Shown in pieces: positions 1 to 8,629 of a stretch of 64,000 nucleotides of DNA (positions are counted from its first letter, which is position 1; the number at the start of each line of letters is the position of its first letter). Location: NCBI RefSeq assembly GCF_029910215.1, contig NZ_CP110396.1, positions 2,914,001 through 2,978,000 on the forward strand. The letters run 5' to 3'. The translations under genes and the position numbers were made by a program. The DNA comes from Paraburkholderia sp. D15. GTDB lineage: Bacteria; Pseudomonadota; Gammaproteobacteria; Burkholderiales; Burkholderiaceae. The notes under the pieces are model-generated. The model had not been told where the DNA came from. It was given only the letters and a program-made list of their open reading frames with translations, and searched no databases.

Positions 1-742
1 GTTCGGTGCACAGGTGATAGCGCACCGCGCGCATCGTCGCGCTTTCGCCTGCGGCCCACACGTAGCCTTCGCCGTCCTCGGGCAGATAGGTTTCGCGCAC
101 CGCCTGCAGCAGCGGTTCGCCGCGATAGCCGGTGTCGTTGCGATAGCACCAGACCAGATGCAGCTCGGCGCGCGTGTCGAATTCGATGCGCGCCGACGCG
201 TCGGCCACTTCGATCACGGCGGCGGCGCGCGTGCCGGGCGGCAGTTCTTCCAGACGACGGGCGATGGCCGGCAACGCGGTGTCGTCGCCGATCAGCAGAT
301 GCCAGTCGAAGCCGGTCGGAATGACGAGCGAGCCGCGCGGGCCGCCCACGCCGAGATATTGACCGGGCTTGGCCTGCGCCGCCCACGTGGCGGCGGGACC
401 GGCTTCGTGCATCGCGAATTCGATGTCGAGCTCGCGCGCTTCGCGATCGAAACGTCGTGGCGTGAAATCGCGCGCGACCGGACGCTGGCCTGCCGGGAAC
501 ACGGGACCGTCGGGTCCGGCTTCCGGCAACGCCGGTTTGTCCGCACCGGGTTCGGGGAAGAACACCTTCATGTGGTCGTCGAACGACGCGGAAACGAAGT
601 CGTGCAGGTCGTCACCGGTGAAGGTGACGCGAATCAGATGCGGCGTCAGCGCCTGCACCTGTTTGACCTGCAGCAGGCGGAACTTCAGCGGATGCCGTAC
701 GCGCTGGACGGCCAGGTCGGTTCGGTGATCATGAGTCTGCAT
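1..742 (-). CDS. Siderophore-interacting protein (FAD/NAD(P)H ferric reductase), 3' end beyond window
   Basis: Cytoplasmic flavoprotein of the SIP/ViuB/YqjH family, which reduces ferric iron in siderophores to release it. The visible 247 residues begin MQTHDHRTDL. They hold the FAD-binding beta-barrel half with the RDFTPRRFD motif near residues 90-100 (family R-x-Y/F-T-x-R), then PGQYLGVGGPRGS, then the NAD(P)-binding half with the GDDTALPAI segment and the late WAAGESATMRAVR motif. A good Shine-Dalgarno (AGGAG, 9 nt) sets the start at 742. The gene lies 91 bases downstream of the His-rich PadR gene on the same strand and is probably co-transcribed with it. The C-terminus is missing because the window begins here. 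Family assignment is firm; the substrate siderophore is unknown. Confidence 0.88.
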   Translation of the reverse strand, partial: MQTHDHRTDLAVQRVRHPLKFRLLQVKQVQALTPHLIRVTFTGDDLHDFVSASFDDHMKVFFPEPGADKPALPEAGPDGPVFPAGQRPVARDFTPRRFDREARELDIEFAMHEAGPAATWAAQAKPGQYLGVGGPRGSLVIPTGFDWHLLIGDDTALPAIARRLEELPPGTRAAAVIEVADASARIEFDTRAELHLVWCYRNDTGYRGEPLLQAVRETYLPEDGEGYVWAAGESATMRAVRYHLCTE

Positions 743-833
743 AGGGTGATGCTCCTGTTGGTTGGCGTGGCGCCCGTGGGCGCCTGACTGCGTTCCCCCG
801 GCGCGAATGCGCGCGGGGACGGGTGGCGCGATG

Positions 834-1784
834 TCAGGGCTTCGGTGCTGCGTCGCCTGGCTCGCCGCTCGGGTCGTGACTGCCGGTATTGGGGGTGTCG
901 GGGTTGGCGGGGTTGGGATGGCTTTCGATTTCCCGTGCCGCGCGCATCAGGATCACGGCGATACGCCGTTGTTCTTCCGCCGGTGCGTTGCCTCGGAGCA
1001 CCAGCAGATTCTTCAGCTTGCGGCGCGCTTCGGTCAGCTCGGGCAGCCAGCCGCCTTCGCTGATGTCGGCCGGTTCTTCACCGGCAAAGGCGCGGCGCAC
1101 CGAATCCATCTTGCGGGCGAAGTGATTCAGCTTCGCGAACATCAGTTCGACGCGATCGCGGTTCGTGCTCAGATAGTCGCGGCCCGTTTCCGACAATGCG
1201 TAGCGCTTGCGATTGCCTTCGAGCTGGACCGTCACGTAGCCGATTTCCTCCAGATACGTGAGCGCCGGGTAGACCATGCCGGGGCTCGGCGTGTAGAAGC
1301 CGTTCGAGCGCGTTTCGAGCGCCTTGATCAATTCGTAGCCGTGGCTCGGCTGGGCGTCGATCAGGGAAAGCAGCAGCAGTTGCAGGTCGTCGGACGTGAA
1401 TTTGCGGCCGCGCGGGAAACCTTCGCCGTCGCCGTTGAAACCGCCGCCACCGCCGCCGCCGAAGCGCCCGCCACGGTCGCCGCCGCGATGCTCGTGATGG
1501 CGGCCGATCGCATGCCAAAGCGCGTGCAGCGAGAAGCGGTCGTGGCCGTGACGGCCGTGGGGGTGGGCGTCGCCGTGCGAGTCAGCATGGCCGCGGCGGC
1601 CGTGGTGATCCGCGTGGTCATGAAACGCGTGACGGCCACGCGGGCCGCGCGAACCGTCCGAACCGGCGAAGTCGGCATCACGCATGAACGCGTGCCACAG
1701 CGCATGCAACGACGCGCGTTGGGGATGGCCGTGGAAGCTGTCGTCCGAATGGTGCGAGCGGGAAAAACGATGGTGGTGACGCAT
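834..1784 (-). CDS. PadR-family regulator with long His-rich N-terminus (YqjI/NfeR-like)
   Basis: DNA-binding repressor of the PadR family. Residues about 128-210 form the winged helix (DDLQLLLLSLI, SHGYELIKAL, YPALTYLEEIGYV, KRYALSETGRDYL), followed by a helical dimerisation tail and a Pro/Asn-rich end. Residues 1-105 are low complexity with about 25 histidines plus many Asp and Gly, and contain SLHALWHA twice (near 25-33 and 85-93), which suggests internal duplication. In Enterobacteria the His-rich PadR protein YqjI (NfeR) senses nickel and represses the ferric reductase gene yqjH. Here the same two families sit in tandem, so the same circuit is likely, although the order differs from the divergent E. 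coli arrangement. Shine-Dalgarno GGAG lies 8 nt before the ATG. Metal identity is inferred. Confidence 0.85.
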   Translation of the reverse strand: MRHHHRFSRSHHSDDSFHGHPQRASLHALWHAFMRDADFAGSDGSRGPRGRHAFHDHADHHGRRGHADSHGDAHPHGRHGHDRFSLHALWHAIGRHHEHRGGDRGGRFGGGGGGGFNGDGEGFPRGRKFTSDDLQLLLLSLIDAQPSHGYELIKALETRSNGFYTPSPGMVYPALTYLEEIGYVTVQLEGNRKRYALSETGRDYLSTNRDRVELMFAKLNHFARKMDSVRRAFAGEEPADISEGGWLPELTEARRKLKNLLVLRGNAPAEEQRRIAVILMRAAREIESHPNPANPDTPNTGSHDPSGEPGDAAPKP

Positions 1785-1803
1785 CTTGAGTGCTCCATGT
1801 ATG

Positions 1804-1848
1804 TCTTAAGATGCATCGTAAGATATATATCTAAAGATAGTTTGTCAA
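1804..1848 (-). promoter_or_regulatory. Promoter and stacked palindromes upstream of the PadR/SIP operon
   Basis: On the minus strand a perfect -35 TTGACA (1843-1848) is followed after 17 bases by TATCTT (1820-1825). Three palindromes overlap this promoter: TATCT-AA-AGATA (1828-1839), GATATATATC (1822-1831) and a near-perfect 20-bp palindrome centred on GATGCATC (1804-1823, one mismatched pair). The AT-rich block stands out in this GC-rich region. Placement over the -10 and spacer suits repression by the PadR protein itself; that is an inference. Confidence 0.65.
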
Positions 1849-2027
1849 AGTTTTTTTCGCGATACCCGGCGATGCACCGAAGCTTTCCGAAACGTAAGAA
1901 TCGGCATCCGGACGTGACAAAGCGAGCGGCCACCGCATCCGGTGGCCGCTCCAAAGCGTGAAATCGATTGGGTTCGTGTTACCTGGCGTTCGAGGATGAA
2001 CGGCGTTGCATCAACCGCGCGATGAGT

Positions 2028-2795
2028 TCACGCAACGGACGAAGCCGATGGCGGTTCCGATTCCGCGCGTCGAAGCGATCGGAACGCTTCCGGCTCCCAC
2101 GCTCGCGCAGTCAGAAGCAGCGCAGTCCCACGCCGGTCGGCAAGCGGTGCATCGACGGATTGATCGTGCAGCGCCGAGAACCGCGCGCGCAGCTTGCGCA
2201 TCTCGATCTGCAACTGCTCGTACGCGCTCTGCGTCAACATGCCGTGAGCGAATCCCATGACTTCGCCGGGCACATCGAAGCGGCTTTTCATGAAGTCCGG
2301 CAACGCCTGCTGAAGGAAGAAATTCCGGATCGGCCCATCGGGAAGCCAGTCGAAATCTCGCGCCACGCGCAGCCGGATGCGGTTGCCGGGTTTCAGTTCG
2401 ATGATCTCCATGCGGTCCAGCACGAGCAGGTACTTCACGCACTCCGCTTCCGACAACCGGTAGGCCGAAACGATATCGTCGATCGACCAGTGACTGAGCG
2501 CGCATACCGTGACGAGCAGCTGCTTTTCGCTCGCGACCAGCGCGGCTTCCTGATCGGCGCTCAGTCCATGAAGCAGTGTGACCGGCGCCTCGGCTTCCAT
2601 CAGCAACTCCGACATGGTCATGGACAGCAATTCGGAGAATTGCGCGAGCCGATCGACGGTCAGACGTCCCTCGGACAGCAGCCGCTTGATGCTCGGCTCG
2701 GACAGATCGAGTGCCTGCGCAACATCCCGATAGGTCAGGCCGGCCGCCTTGAGCTTGCGTTTGATGGTGGCGATCAGCCGGGTGACCTCGGTCAT
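2028..2795 (-). CDS. XRE-family helix-turn-helix regulator
   Basis: Cytoplasmic DNA-binding protein of 255 residues. Residues about 8-60 form a Cro/CI-type helix-turn-helix (TYRDVAQALDLSEPSIKRLL, then RLTVDRLAQFSELL). The remaining 190 residues are mostly helical, contain a winged-helix-like stretch (WSIDDIVSAYRLSEAECVKYLLVLDRMEIIEL), and match no ligand domain I can name. The C-terminal 25 residues are Arg/Ser-rich. It stands alone between an AT-richer spacer and a divergent-facing regulator gene. No clear Shine-Dalgarno precedes the ATG. Target genes are unknown. Confidence 0.72.
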   Translation of the reverse strand: MTEVTRLIATIKRKLKAAGLTYRDVAQALDLSEPSIKRLLSEGRLTVDRLAQFSELLSMTMSELLMEAEAPVTLLHGLSADQEAALVASEKQLLVTVCALSHWSIDDIVSAYRLSEAECVKYLLVLDRMEIIELKPGNRIRLRVARDFDWLPDGPIRNFFLQQALPDFMKSRFDVPGEVMGFAHGMLTQSAYEQLQIEMRKLRARFSALHDQSVDAPLADRRGTALLLTARAWEPEAFRSLRRAESEPPSASSVA

Positions 2796-2978
2796 AGGTA
2801 TCGGGATTCGAAATGGGATGCCCGATTCTATTCAAAAAGCGGCCTGGCAACCGGTTGCCTGGTGTTCGCGGGGCGAAAAATTCGTGGGCTATCGGCTGAA
2901 GGAATTGCGCGGTTCGGCCCTGCGGCGAAGCTGAACCGATAGCACCGATAGCACCGAGACCACAGCGCTGGTCGGCGC

Positions 2979-3863
2979 CTATCGATGATGCCAGCGCGAC
3001 CGGTCGCAGATCGCGCCGTAGTCGCTGACCGTCGGCGCGTCGCCGTCGCCGAAGCTCGTCAGGTTCAACTCGATGTTGCCTTTGCGGTAGTAGTAGCTGC
3101 AGAACGCGAATCCCGTTCCAGCACAATCGCTGACTTCGACGATTCCGCTTGCGCGCAGCTCTTTCGCGAGCGGGTCGCTGGCTGTCGATCTGACCGGCGT
3201 CCATCCCTGCGCGATCAGTGTCTTGCGAGCCTGACGCACTGATTGCCCGTACACGTTCGGCGCTGCGCCGCGGCCATCGCAAATCGGATCTTCAGCGGGC
3301 AGCGGATCGACCTCGATCGCGTTGCCGCCCGCAAGCCGCAGATCGGCGACCGGCATCGGCACGAGATCGCCGTCGAGAATGCGGATGCCGCCGTTGACCG
3401 GACTGGTCACGATATTGCTGATGGTCTGTTTCGAATGACTGGCCGCATAGACGAGCGCCACGAGTTGACGTCCGCGGAAAAGCGCGACGTTGCCCGCATC
3501 GATATCGCACGACCCGCTGGTGCCCGCCTCGAATTTGCCCGCGAAGCTGACCACGTCATAGCTGCCGAGTCTTGTTTCGCCGGTGACACCCCAGCCTTGG
3601 GCGTCGGCGATCTTTCCGCCTTCGCTTTTGAGCCTGGTCAGCGTTTGGCAATCGCGCCGCGACGATGCCGAAGCCGGCGCTTTGGGCAAGGCCGAAAGCT
3701 TCGCGATCTCGATGCCCGGCACTTTCGACGCGACGCTTGGCGAAGCGTCACCGTCCGCGCCTTGCTGTGCGAAGACGGGCGTATTCAGCGCGGCAATGCA
3801 CAGTGCGGGAATGGCAAAACGGCAATATCGGCGGAATGAGGAAAGCAGGGGTTGAGTAATCAT
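2979..3863 (-). CDS. Secreted Cys-containing protein of unknown function
   Basis: The 294-residue product begins with a signal peptide (RRYCRFAIPALCIAALNTPVFA, cleavage near residue 32). The mature part has six cysteines (DCQ, SCD, ICD, DCA, FCS, ICD contexts), compatible with three disulfides in the periplasm. Residues about 205-230 (NVYGQSVRQARKTLIAQGW) resemble the start of a PASTA-like unit, a small beta fold, but the match is weak. The neighbours give no functional hint and I do not recognise a family. Confidence 0.6.
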   Translation of the reverse strand: MITQPLLSSFRRYCRFAIPALCIAALNTPVFAQQGADGDASPSVASKVPGIEIAKLSALPKAPASASSRRDCQTLTRLKSEGGKIADAQGWGVTGETRLGSYDVVSFAGKFEAGTSGSCDIDAGNVALFRGRQLVALVYAASHSKQTISNIVTSPVNGGIRILDGDLVPMPVADLRLAGGNAIEVDPLPAEDPICDGRGAAPNVYGQSVRQARKTLIAQGWTPVRSTASDPLAKELRASGIVEVSDCAGTGFAFCSYYYRKGNIELNLTSFGDGDAPTVSDYGAICDRSRWHHR

Positions 3864-4075
3864 TGGGACGAGCGGGTTGGAGTAATGGATCGACGCGGCA
3901 AAACAGATAAATTAATCGTCTCTTCACGTGGGACGCGCGCTCGATTCGAATGACACTTCCTTAATTCATGGCGCGACCCGCGTAAATCCAGATTCAATGC
4001 CTGAACACCGCGGCGATGATAGTACAGCGATCAAATGCCGGAAAGATCAAGCCGATAGCGTCGACTGCCGATACG

Positions 4076-4100
4076 TCCGGTATCGCGTTCCGATACCGGA
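4076..4100. other. Perfect 10-bp inverted repeat in a 371-base intergenic region
   Basis: TCCGGTATCG and CGATACCGGA are exact inverted arms around a 5-base loop. No T-run follows on either strand, so this is more likely an operator or RNA hairpin than an intrinsic terminator. The rest of the intergenic region 3864-4234 between the divergent secreted-protein gene and the membrane-protein gene shows no convincing gene. Confidence 0.45.
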
Positions 4101-4234
4101 TCGAAAGCCGATCGGCATAACTGGTCAAGCCGCCGGGACATGGTCATAATGCGGTTGCATTCAATCCGGGTTATCGATCCCGTCGATCGAGAAAAAAAGA
4201 ACTTCGCGCGACAACCGCGCCAGGGGGTATTTCA

Positions 4235-4648
4235 ATGACCACGATTCCCGAAGCAATAACGATCAAAAGACCGGTTTCGCTGACCATCGTCGGATGGCTG
4301 TTAATCGTGCTGGATGCGGCGAATCTCATTTTTGTGCCGCTGATGCTGTCAAACCCGATAACGCTCGCTGTGCTCAGCGAATACCGCGTGCCGCCCGGCG
4401 TGACGATTCTGATCGGATTGATCGTTTCGGTGCTCTGCATCGTCGCGGGAATCGCCGTTCTCAAGGGCCGGCAGTGGGGACGTACCTTGTATGTGGGCGC
4501 GACGCTGGCCGGTTACATCATTTCTCTGGCAACCATGCCCTCGCACTCGCTGGTGCCGCTTTTGCCGTCGTTTCTCGTCTTCGTGCTGTTCGCCTTTCTG
4601 CTGTTCCGGCGACCCGCCACTGCGTATTTCCGCCGCGCGAAAGCGTGA
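4235..4648 (+). CDS. Small multi-pass membrane protein
   Basis: 137 residues with four predicted membrane segments (about 15-37, 52-74, 84-103 and 108-124) and an Arg/Lys-rich cytoplasmic tail. The strong purine-rich Shine-Dalgarno GGGGG precedes the ATG by 8 bases. It sits 55 bases before the DUF805 gene on the same strand and may share its transcript. I recognise no functional family; it is probably an inner-membrane protein. Confidence 0.6.
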   Translation: MTTIPEAITIKRPVSLTIVGWLLIVLDAANLIFVPLMLSNPITLAVLSEYRVPPGVTILIGLIVSVLCIVAGIAVLKGRQWGRTLYVGATLAGYIISLATMPSHSLVPLLPSFLVFVLFAFLLFRRPATAYFRRAKA

Positions 4649-4703
4649 ATACATGAATGTATGAATGCGTGAATGACTAACCGGACCTGAATCCCCCGTC
4701 ACG

Positions 4704-5075
4704 ATGCGATACCTTCCTCTTCTTTCGGCTTTCTTCCTCCCGCATGGCCGCATCACGCGAGGCGAGTGGTTGACGCGCGTCGTCATCGCGGCGCTCGTCT
4801 GCACGGCATTCGGCACGCTGGCCGGCGAATCGTTCGGCGCGGCCGGCTCGGGGCTCTTCGCGCTGCTGTTCATCTGGATCGCCATCGCGCTCGCCACCCA
4901 GCGGCTTCACGACATCGGCCGGCGCGGCAATGCGCTGTTCGCGGCGATCGTGCCCGTGATCGGTCCGCTCTGGGTGCTGGTGCAACTGCTCAAACGCGGC
5001 GCCGATCATCCGAACCGTTTCGGTGCCGATCCGTCGAGCCGCGCCGATTATCTCCAGGTCAACATCGCCGGATGA
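4704..5075 (+). CDS. DUF805 inner-membrane protein (YhaH-like)
   Basis: 123-residue membrane protein with the DUF805 signature: N-terminal GRITRGEWL, three hydrophobic helices, and QRLHDIGRRGN near residues 72-82, which matches the family RRLHDIGRSG motif. DUF805 proteins have no established activity. Its TGA stop shares the ATGA with the start of the next gene, so translation is probably coupled with the FAD-oxidase/methyltransferase fusion. Confidence 0.8.
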   Translation: MRYLPLLSAFFLPHGRITRGEWLTRVVIAALVCTAFGTLAGESFGAAGSGLFALLFIWIAIALATQRLHDIGRRGNALFAAIVPVIGPLWVLVQLLKRGADHPNRFGADPSSRADYLQVNIAG

Positions 5076-7396
5076 CACGCGCCATGACGACAGTCAACGA
5101 CGTTACGCAACTCAACCGTATTCCGGTCCTGTCCATCGTGACGCCGAACTCGACGCAGGACGTGGTCGACGTGTTCACCCGCACGGACCTGCCGGTGTCG
5201 GTCGGCGGCGGGCACTTCAGCATGGGCGGCCATACGGCCAGCCCCGGCACGCTGCATCTCGACATGCGGCAGATGAACCGCGTGCTGCGCTTCGACCCGC
5301 AGGCCGGTCTGATCCGCGTGCAGGCGGGCATCCGCTGGAGCGATATCCAGCGCTTCGTGGATCCGCATGGCTTCGCGGTGAAGATCATGCAGACCTACGC
5401 GAACTTCACGGTCGGCGGCGCGCTGTCGGTGAATGCGCATGGGCGCTACATGGGGCTCGGCCCGGTCGTGCTCTCGGTGCGTTCGATCACGCTGGTGCTG
5501 GCGAGCGGCGAAGTCGTCGAAGCGTCGCCCACGCACAATGCGCGGTTTTTCAGCGCGGCGATCGGCGGTTACGGCGGCATCGGCGTGATCGTCGAGGCGG
5601 AGCTCGAACTCGCGTCGAACACGCGGGTCGCGCGCAGCGACCGGAAGATGAACACGGTCCAGTACAAGGCGTGGTTCGACGCCAATGTGCGCGGTCACGA
5701 GGACGTGGTGTTTCACAACTTCGACCTGTACCCGCCGCATTACACCCATGGCCGCGCGGTGAGCTGGACCGTGACCGACGCCCCGGCCACCGCACCGCGG
5801 CTGCAACCGCTCTCGCGAGGTTTCTGGATCGCGAAATACCTGCTCTGGGCGATCACCGAAACGCCGCTCGGCAAGTTCCGCCGCGAGTATCTGTACGATC
5901 CGCTGCTGCATCTCGGCACCAAGGTGCACTGGCGCAACTACGAAGCCGGCTACGATGTCGCGGAGCTCGAACCCGTCGGACGTTCGCGCCGTACGTACGT
6001 GTTGCAGGAGTACTTCGTGCCGGCCGATGCGGTCGGCGATTTCGCGCGGACAATGGGCGCGATCCTCGCGAAGCATCGGGTGAATGTCGTCAATATTTCG
6101 GTGCGTCATGCACTCGGCGACGACCGCACGGTGATGGCGTGGGCGCGCGGCGAGACCTTCGCGTTCGTGCTGTATTACAAGCAACGTACGCGTGAAAGCG
6201 CGAAGGCGCGCGTGGCCGTGTGGACTCGCGAACTTATCGACGCGGTGCTGGCCGCGGGCGGGACCTACTACCTGCCGTATCAGTTGCATGCGACCGGCGC
6301 GCAGTTTCATCGCGCGTATCCGCGCGCGCGAGAGATGTTCGCGCTGAAGGCCGAACTGGACCCGCGGTACCGGCTGCGCGGTGCGTTGTGGGACCGGTAT
6401 TACGCGCCGGTTTTTGCGGGCGCATCGAATGCATCGGCCACGTCGAATGCATCGGCCTTGGCGACGGCACCGAGCGTCGCGCACGATACGATCTCGCTTC
6501 TGGCATCCACGCACGCATCCACTCACGCGGCCTGCACACCCGCCACCTCGCTCTTCGCCACCATCTACCGCGACGAGCGCGAGGCCGACCGCTTCTACGC
6601 GTTCCTGCAGAACATCTTTCACGTGCTGCCCGAGGATCGTCTGCACATGCTGATCGGCCAGGAGACCGACCGGCACGCGGACAATGACGAGGCGATCTAC
6701 CGGGGCATCCAGACCGGTCTGAAGTCGATCACGCCGCCGCTGGCGATGCTCACGCACGCACTGCCGTCGCTCGCGACGCAGAAGGCCGAGATGGGCCGCC
6801 AGGCCGCCACGCTGATCGGCGACAAGGCGTTGCGCGACTATGTCGAGATCGGCACGACCGGACGTTACGTGCGGGCGATGAAGAAACATCTGCGTCTGAC
6901 CGGCAGCGTCACCCTCGTCAACGATGTTTCGCCCGGCATGAGCCCTGTCGATATCGTCGAGCGCGGACAGTTGCGCGGCATCGGCGATTGCGTGCCGCTC
7001 AACGACTACGCGCCCATTGCGTTGCCGGCCCAGAGCGCGGATCTGGTCAGTTGTTTCGTCGGCCTGCATCACATGGCGCCGGAACGGCTCATGCCGTTTC
7101 TCGAATCGATCGCGCGCATCACGCGGCCGGGCGGCTATTTCATCGTGCGCGACCACGACGTGACGACGCCCGCCATGGACGCATTCGTCGCGCTCGCCCA
7201 TACGGTGTTCAATGCCGGCCTGGGCGAATCGTGGGAGACCAACCGCAAGGAGTTGCGCCATTTCGCCAGCGTCGACGAGTGGATCGCGCGTATCGAGGCG
7301 GCGGGTTTCCGTCATACCGGCTTGCGCCTCGCGCAGGAAGGCGACCCCTCGGACAATCTGCTGCTTGCGTTCGTGCGTCACGGAGAGCCGGCATGA
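5072..7396 (+). CDS. FAD-linked oxidase fused to SAM-dependent methyltransferase
   Basis: A 774-residue protein with two enzymatic halves. Residues about 15-450 are a VAO/FAD_binding_4 oxidase: PVSVGGGHFSMGG (45-53, with His48 in the position that binds FAD covalently in aldonolactone oxidases), GGALSVNAHGRYMGLGPV and GGYGGIGVIVEAEL, ending with the substrate-domain segment DPRYRLRGALWDRYY. A low-complexity Ala/Ser/Thr linker follows (about 458-505). Residues about 520-774 look like a class I methyltransferase: YVEIGTTGRYVRAMKK (motif I, near 590), LVNDVSPG, DLVSCFVGLHHM and RITRPGGYFIVRDH. The start ATG overlaps the DUF805 stop, and the end overlaps the next start. The substrate is unknown. 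A longer upstream open frame exists but would overlap the DUF805 gene almost fully. Confidence 0.82.
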   Translation: MTRAMTTVNDVTQLNRIPVLSIVTPNSTQDVVDVFTRTDLPVSVGGGHFSMGGHTASPGTLHLDMRQMNRVLRFDPQAGLIRVQAGIRWSDIQRFVDPHGFAVKIMQTYANFTVGGALSVNAHGRYMGLGPVVLSVRSITLVLASGEVVEASPTHNARFFSAAIGGYGGIGVIVEAELELASNTRVARSDRKMNTVQYKAWFDANVRGHEDVVFHNFDLYPPHYTHGRAVSWTVTDAPATAPRLQPLSRGFWIAKYLLWAITETPLGKFRREYLYDPLLHLGTKVHWRNYEAGYDVAELEPVGRSRRTYVLQEYFVPADAVGDFARTMGAILAKHRVNVVNISVRHALGDDRTVMAWARGETFAFVLYYKQRTRESAKARVAVWTRELIDAVLAAGGTYYLPYQLHATGAQFHRAYPRAREMFALKAELDPRYRLRGALWDRYYAPVFAGASNASATSNASALATAPSVAHDTISLLASTHASTHAACTPATSLFATIYRDEREADRFYAFLQNIFHVLPEDRLHMLIGQETDRHADNDEAIYRGIQTGLKSITPPLAMLTHALPSLATQKAEMGRQAATLIGDKALRDYVEIGTTGRYVRAMKKHLRLTGSVTLVNDVSPGMSPVDIVERGQLRGIGDCVPLNDYAPIALPAQSADLVSCFVGLHHMAPERLMPFLESIARITRPGGYFIVRDHDVTTPAMDAFVALAHTVFNAGLGESWETNRKELRHFASVDEWIARIEAAGFRHTGLRLAQEGDPSDNLLLAFVRHGEPA

Positions 7397-8475
7397 CGCG
7401 CACCCTTGCACGCAAGGCCGCCGCGCTGATCGCGATGCTGCTGGCGAGCGTATCCGCTTTCATTTTCGCGGTTGCCCTTGCTTTCGCGGAGGCGCCGCAA
7501 AACGGCAGCGTGGTGCCGCCCGACGCGCGGCGCGACGTCGAACAAACCCTGCTGACTTTCCCCGAGTGGTATCTGGTCCATAGTCCCGCCGAATACGCGC
7601 GCATCGTCCAACGCGAACCGGCGCACGCGTTTCCGTTCATCGGGCAGATCGGCCAGCTCTGGTCCAGCTACCGCACGGTCACCACGGAGCAACTTCACGA
7701 TCGCTATCCGCTGAACCTCGGCTATCACGTGATGATTCTCGTGATCGCGACCAGCACCACGGTCGAATACGCGCTGCGGGCCGTGTACGAAAACACGCTC
7801 GGACGGGCGAGCTGGCTGCTCGACGGCGGCCGGCTCACCGACGAGGACCGGTTCGGTGCGCAGGCGGCGCAGGACTACGTCGACTTCATCCGCCAGGAGC
7901 CCTGGTACCTGTTCGATTTCGGCTCGCGGCTCCGGCATCTGTGGACCGACGTGCCGTTCTGGGGCCCGGGCCTCGTGCGCAAGTGGGAGCGGCGGTATGC
8001 GCTCACGAGCGAATACGCGGTCAAGGCGGTGTACGGCAAGCTGATCGAAAAGGCGACCCGCGCGGCCTACACGCCGGCATTGATGACCACCGACGTGGTG
8101 GTCGATCGCCTGCCGGACGGCTGGACGCCGCCCGCGCGCGTCAGCGTGCTGCGACGTCTGCCCGATGGGCGCGCGCTGCTGGCGCTGCCGCGCTACTTCG
8201 ATTTCCGCATCGCGGCCACGGCGCTGGCGCAGCAAGGCGTGACGATCGACGACATCGCCGGCAACGGCGCATCGGCACCGGTTCTCGTCACCGTCTGGGT
8301 GGGCGACGGCACGAAGCTGCCGGCCGATGCCGGGCGCGTGCTGTTCGAGCAAGCGCTCACGATGCCCGCCGCGACGCGGCGCGTGGCCTTGCTGACGCCG
8401 GTCGGCCGGTTGTCGAAGCTGCTGGCGCAAGCGCCCGCGATGGGGCTGACGGTCGAGCACGTGTATGACTACTGA
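7393..8475 (+). CDS. Membrane-anchored protein of unknown function
   Basis: 360 residues starting MTRTLARKAAALIAMLL, with an N-terminal signal anchor or signal peptide (about 8-30, ending ALAFAEA). A second hydrophobic stretch, YHVMILVIATSTTVEYALRA, lies near residues 112-132. The central region is rich in aromatic residues (EWYLVHSPAEYARIV, PWYLFDFGSRLRHLW). The start lies in the ATGA overlap with the fusion enzyme gene, so it is very probably translationally coupled and works with that enzyme at the membrane. No family was recognised. Confidence 0.7.
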   Translation: MTRTLARKAAALIAMLLASVSAFIFAVALAFAEAPQNGSVVPPDARRDVEQTLLTFPEWYLVHSPAEYARIVQREPAHAFPFIGQIGQLWSSYRTVTTEQLHDRYPLNLGYHVMILVIATSTTVEYALRAVYENTLGRASWLLDGGRLTDEDRFGAQAAQDYVDFIRQEPWYLFDFGSRLRHLWTDVPFWGPGLVRKWERRYALTSEYAVKAVYGKLIEKATRAAYTPALMTTDVVVDRLPDGWTPPARVSVLRRLPDGRALLALPRYFDFRIAATALAQQGVTIDDIAGNGASAPVLVTVWVGDGTKLPADAGRVLFEQALTMPAATRRVALLTPVGRLSKLLAQAPAMGLTVEHVYDY

Positions 8476-8629
8476 TGGCGGCGGGGGCGCGTATCGTTCA
8501 GCTTCGCGATGCCATGACGCAATGACTTGATGGCATTAAACAAATGACATTCATGCTCTCGTGAAATACCGTCGATACGCCGAGAATGCAGGCCAACGCG
8601 GCATCGGCCGTATTCGAGGAGTAGCGAAC

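Noticed and set aside
5048..7411. Long open frame antisense to the FAD oxidase-methyltransferase (about 790 codons)
   Set aside because: The plus-strand product has clear domain motifs; the antisense frame is Arg-rich with none.
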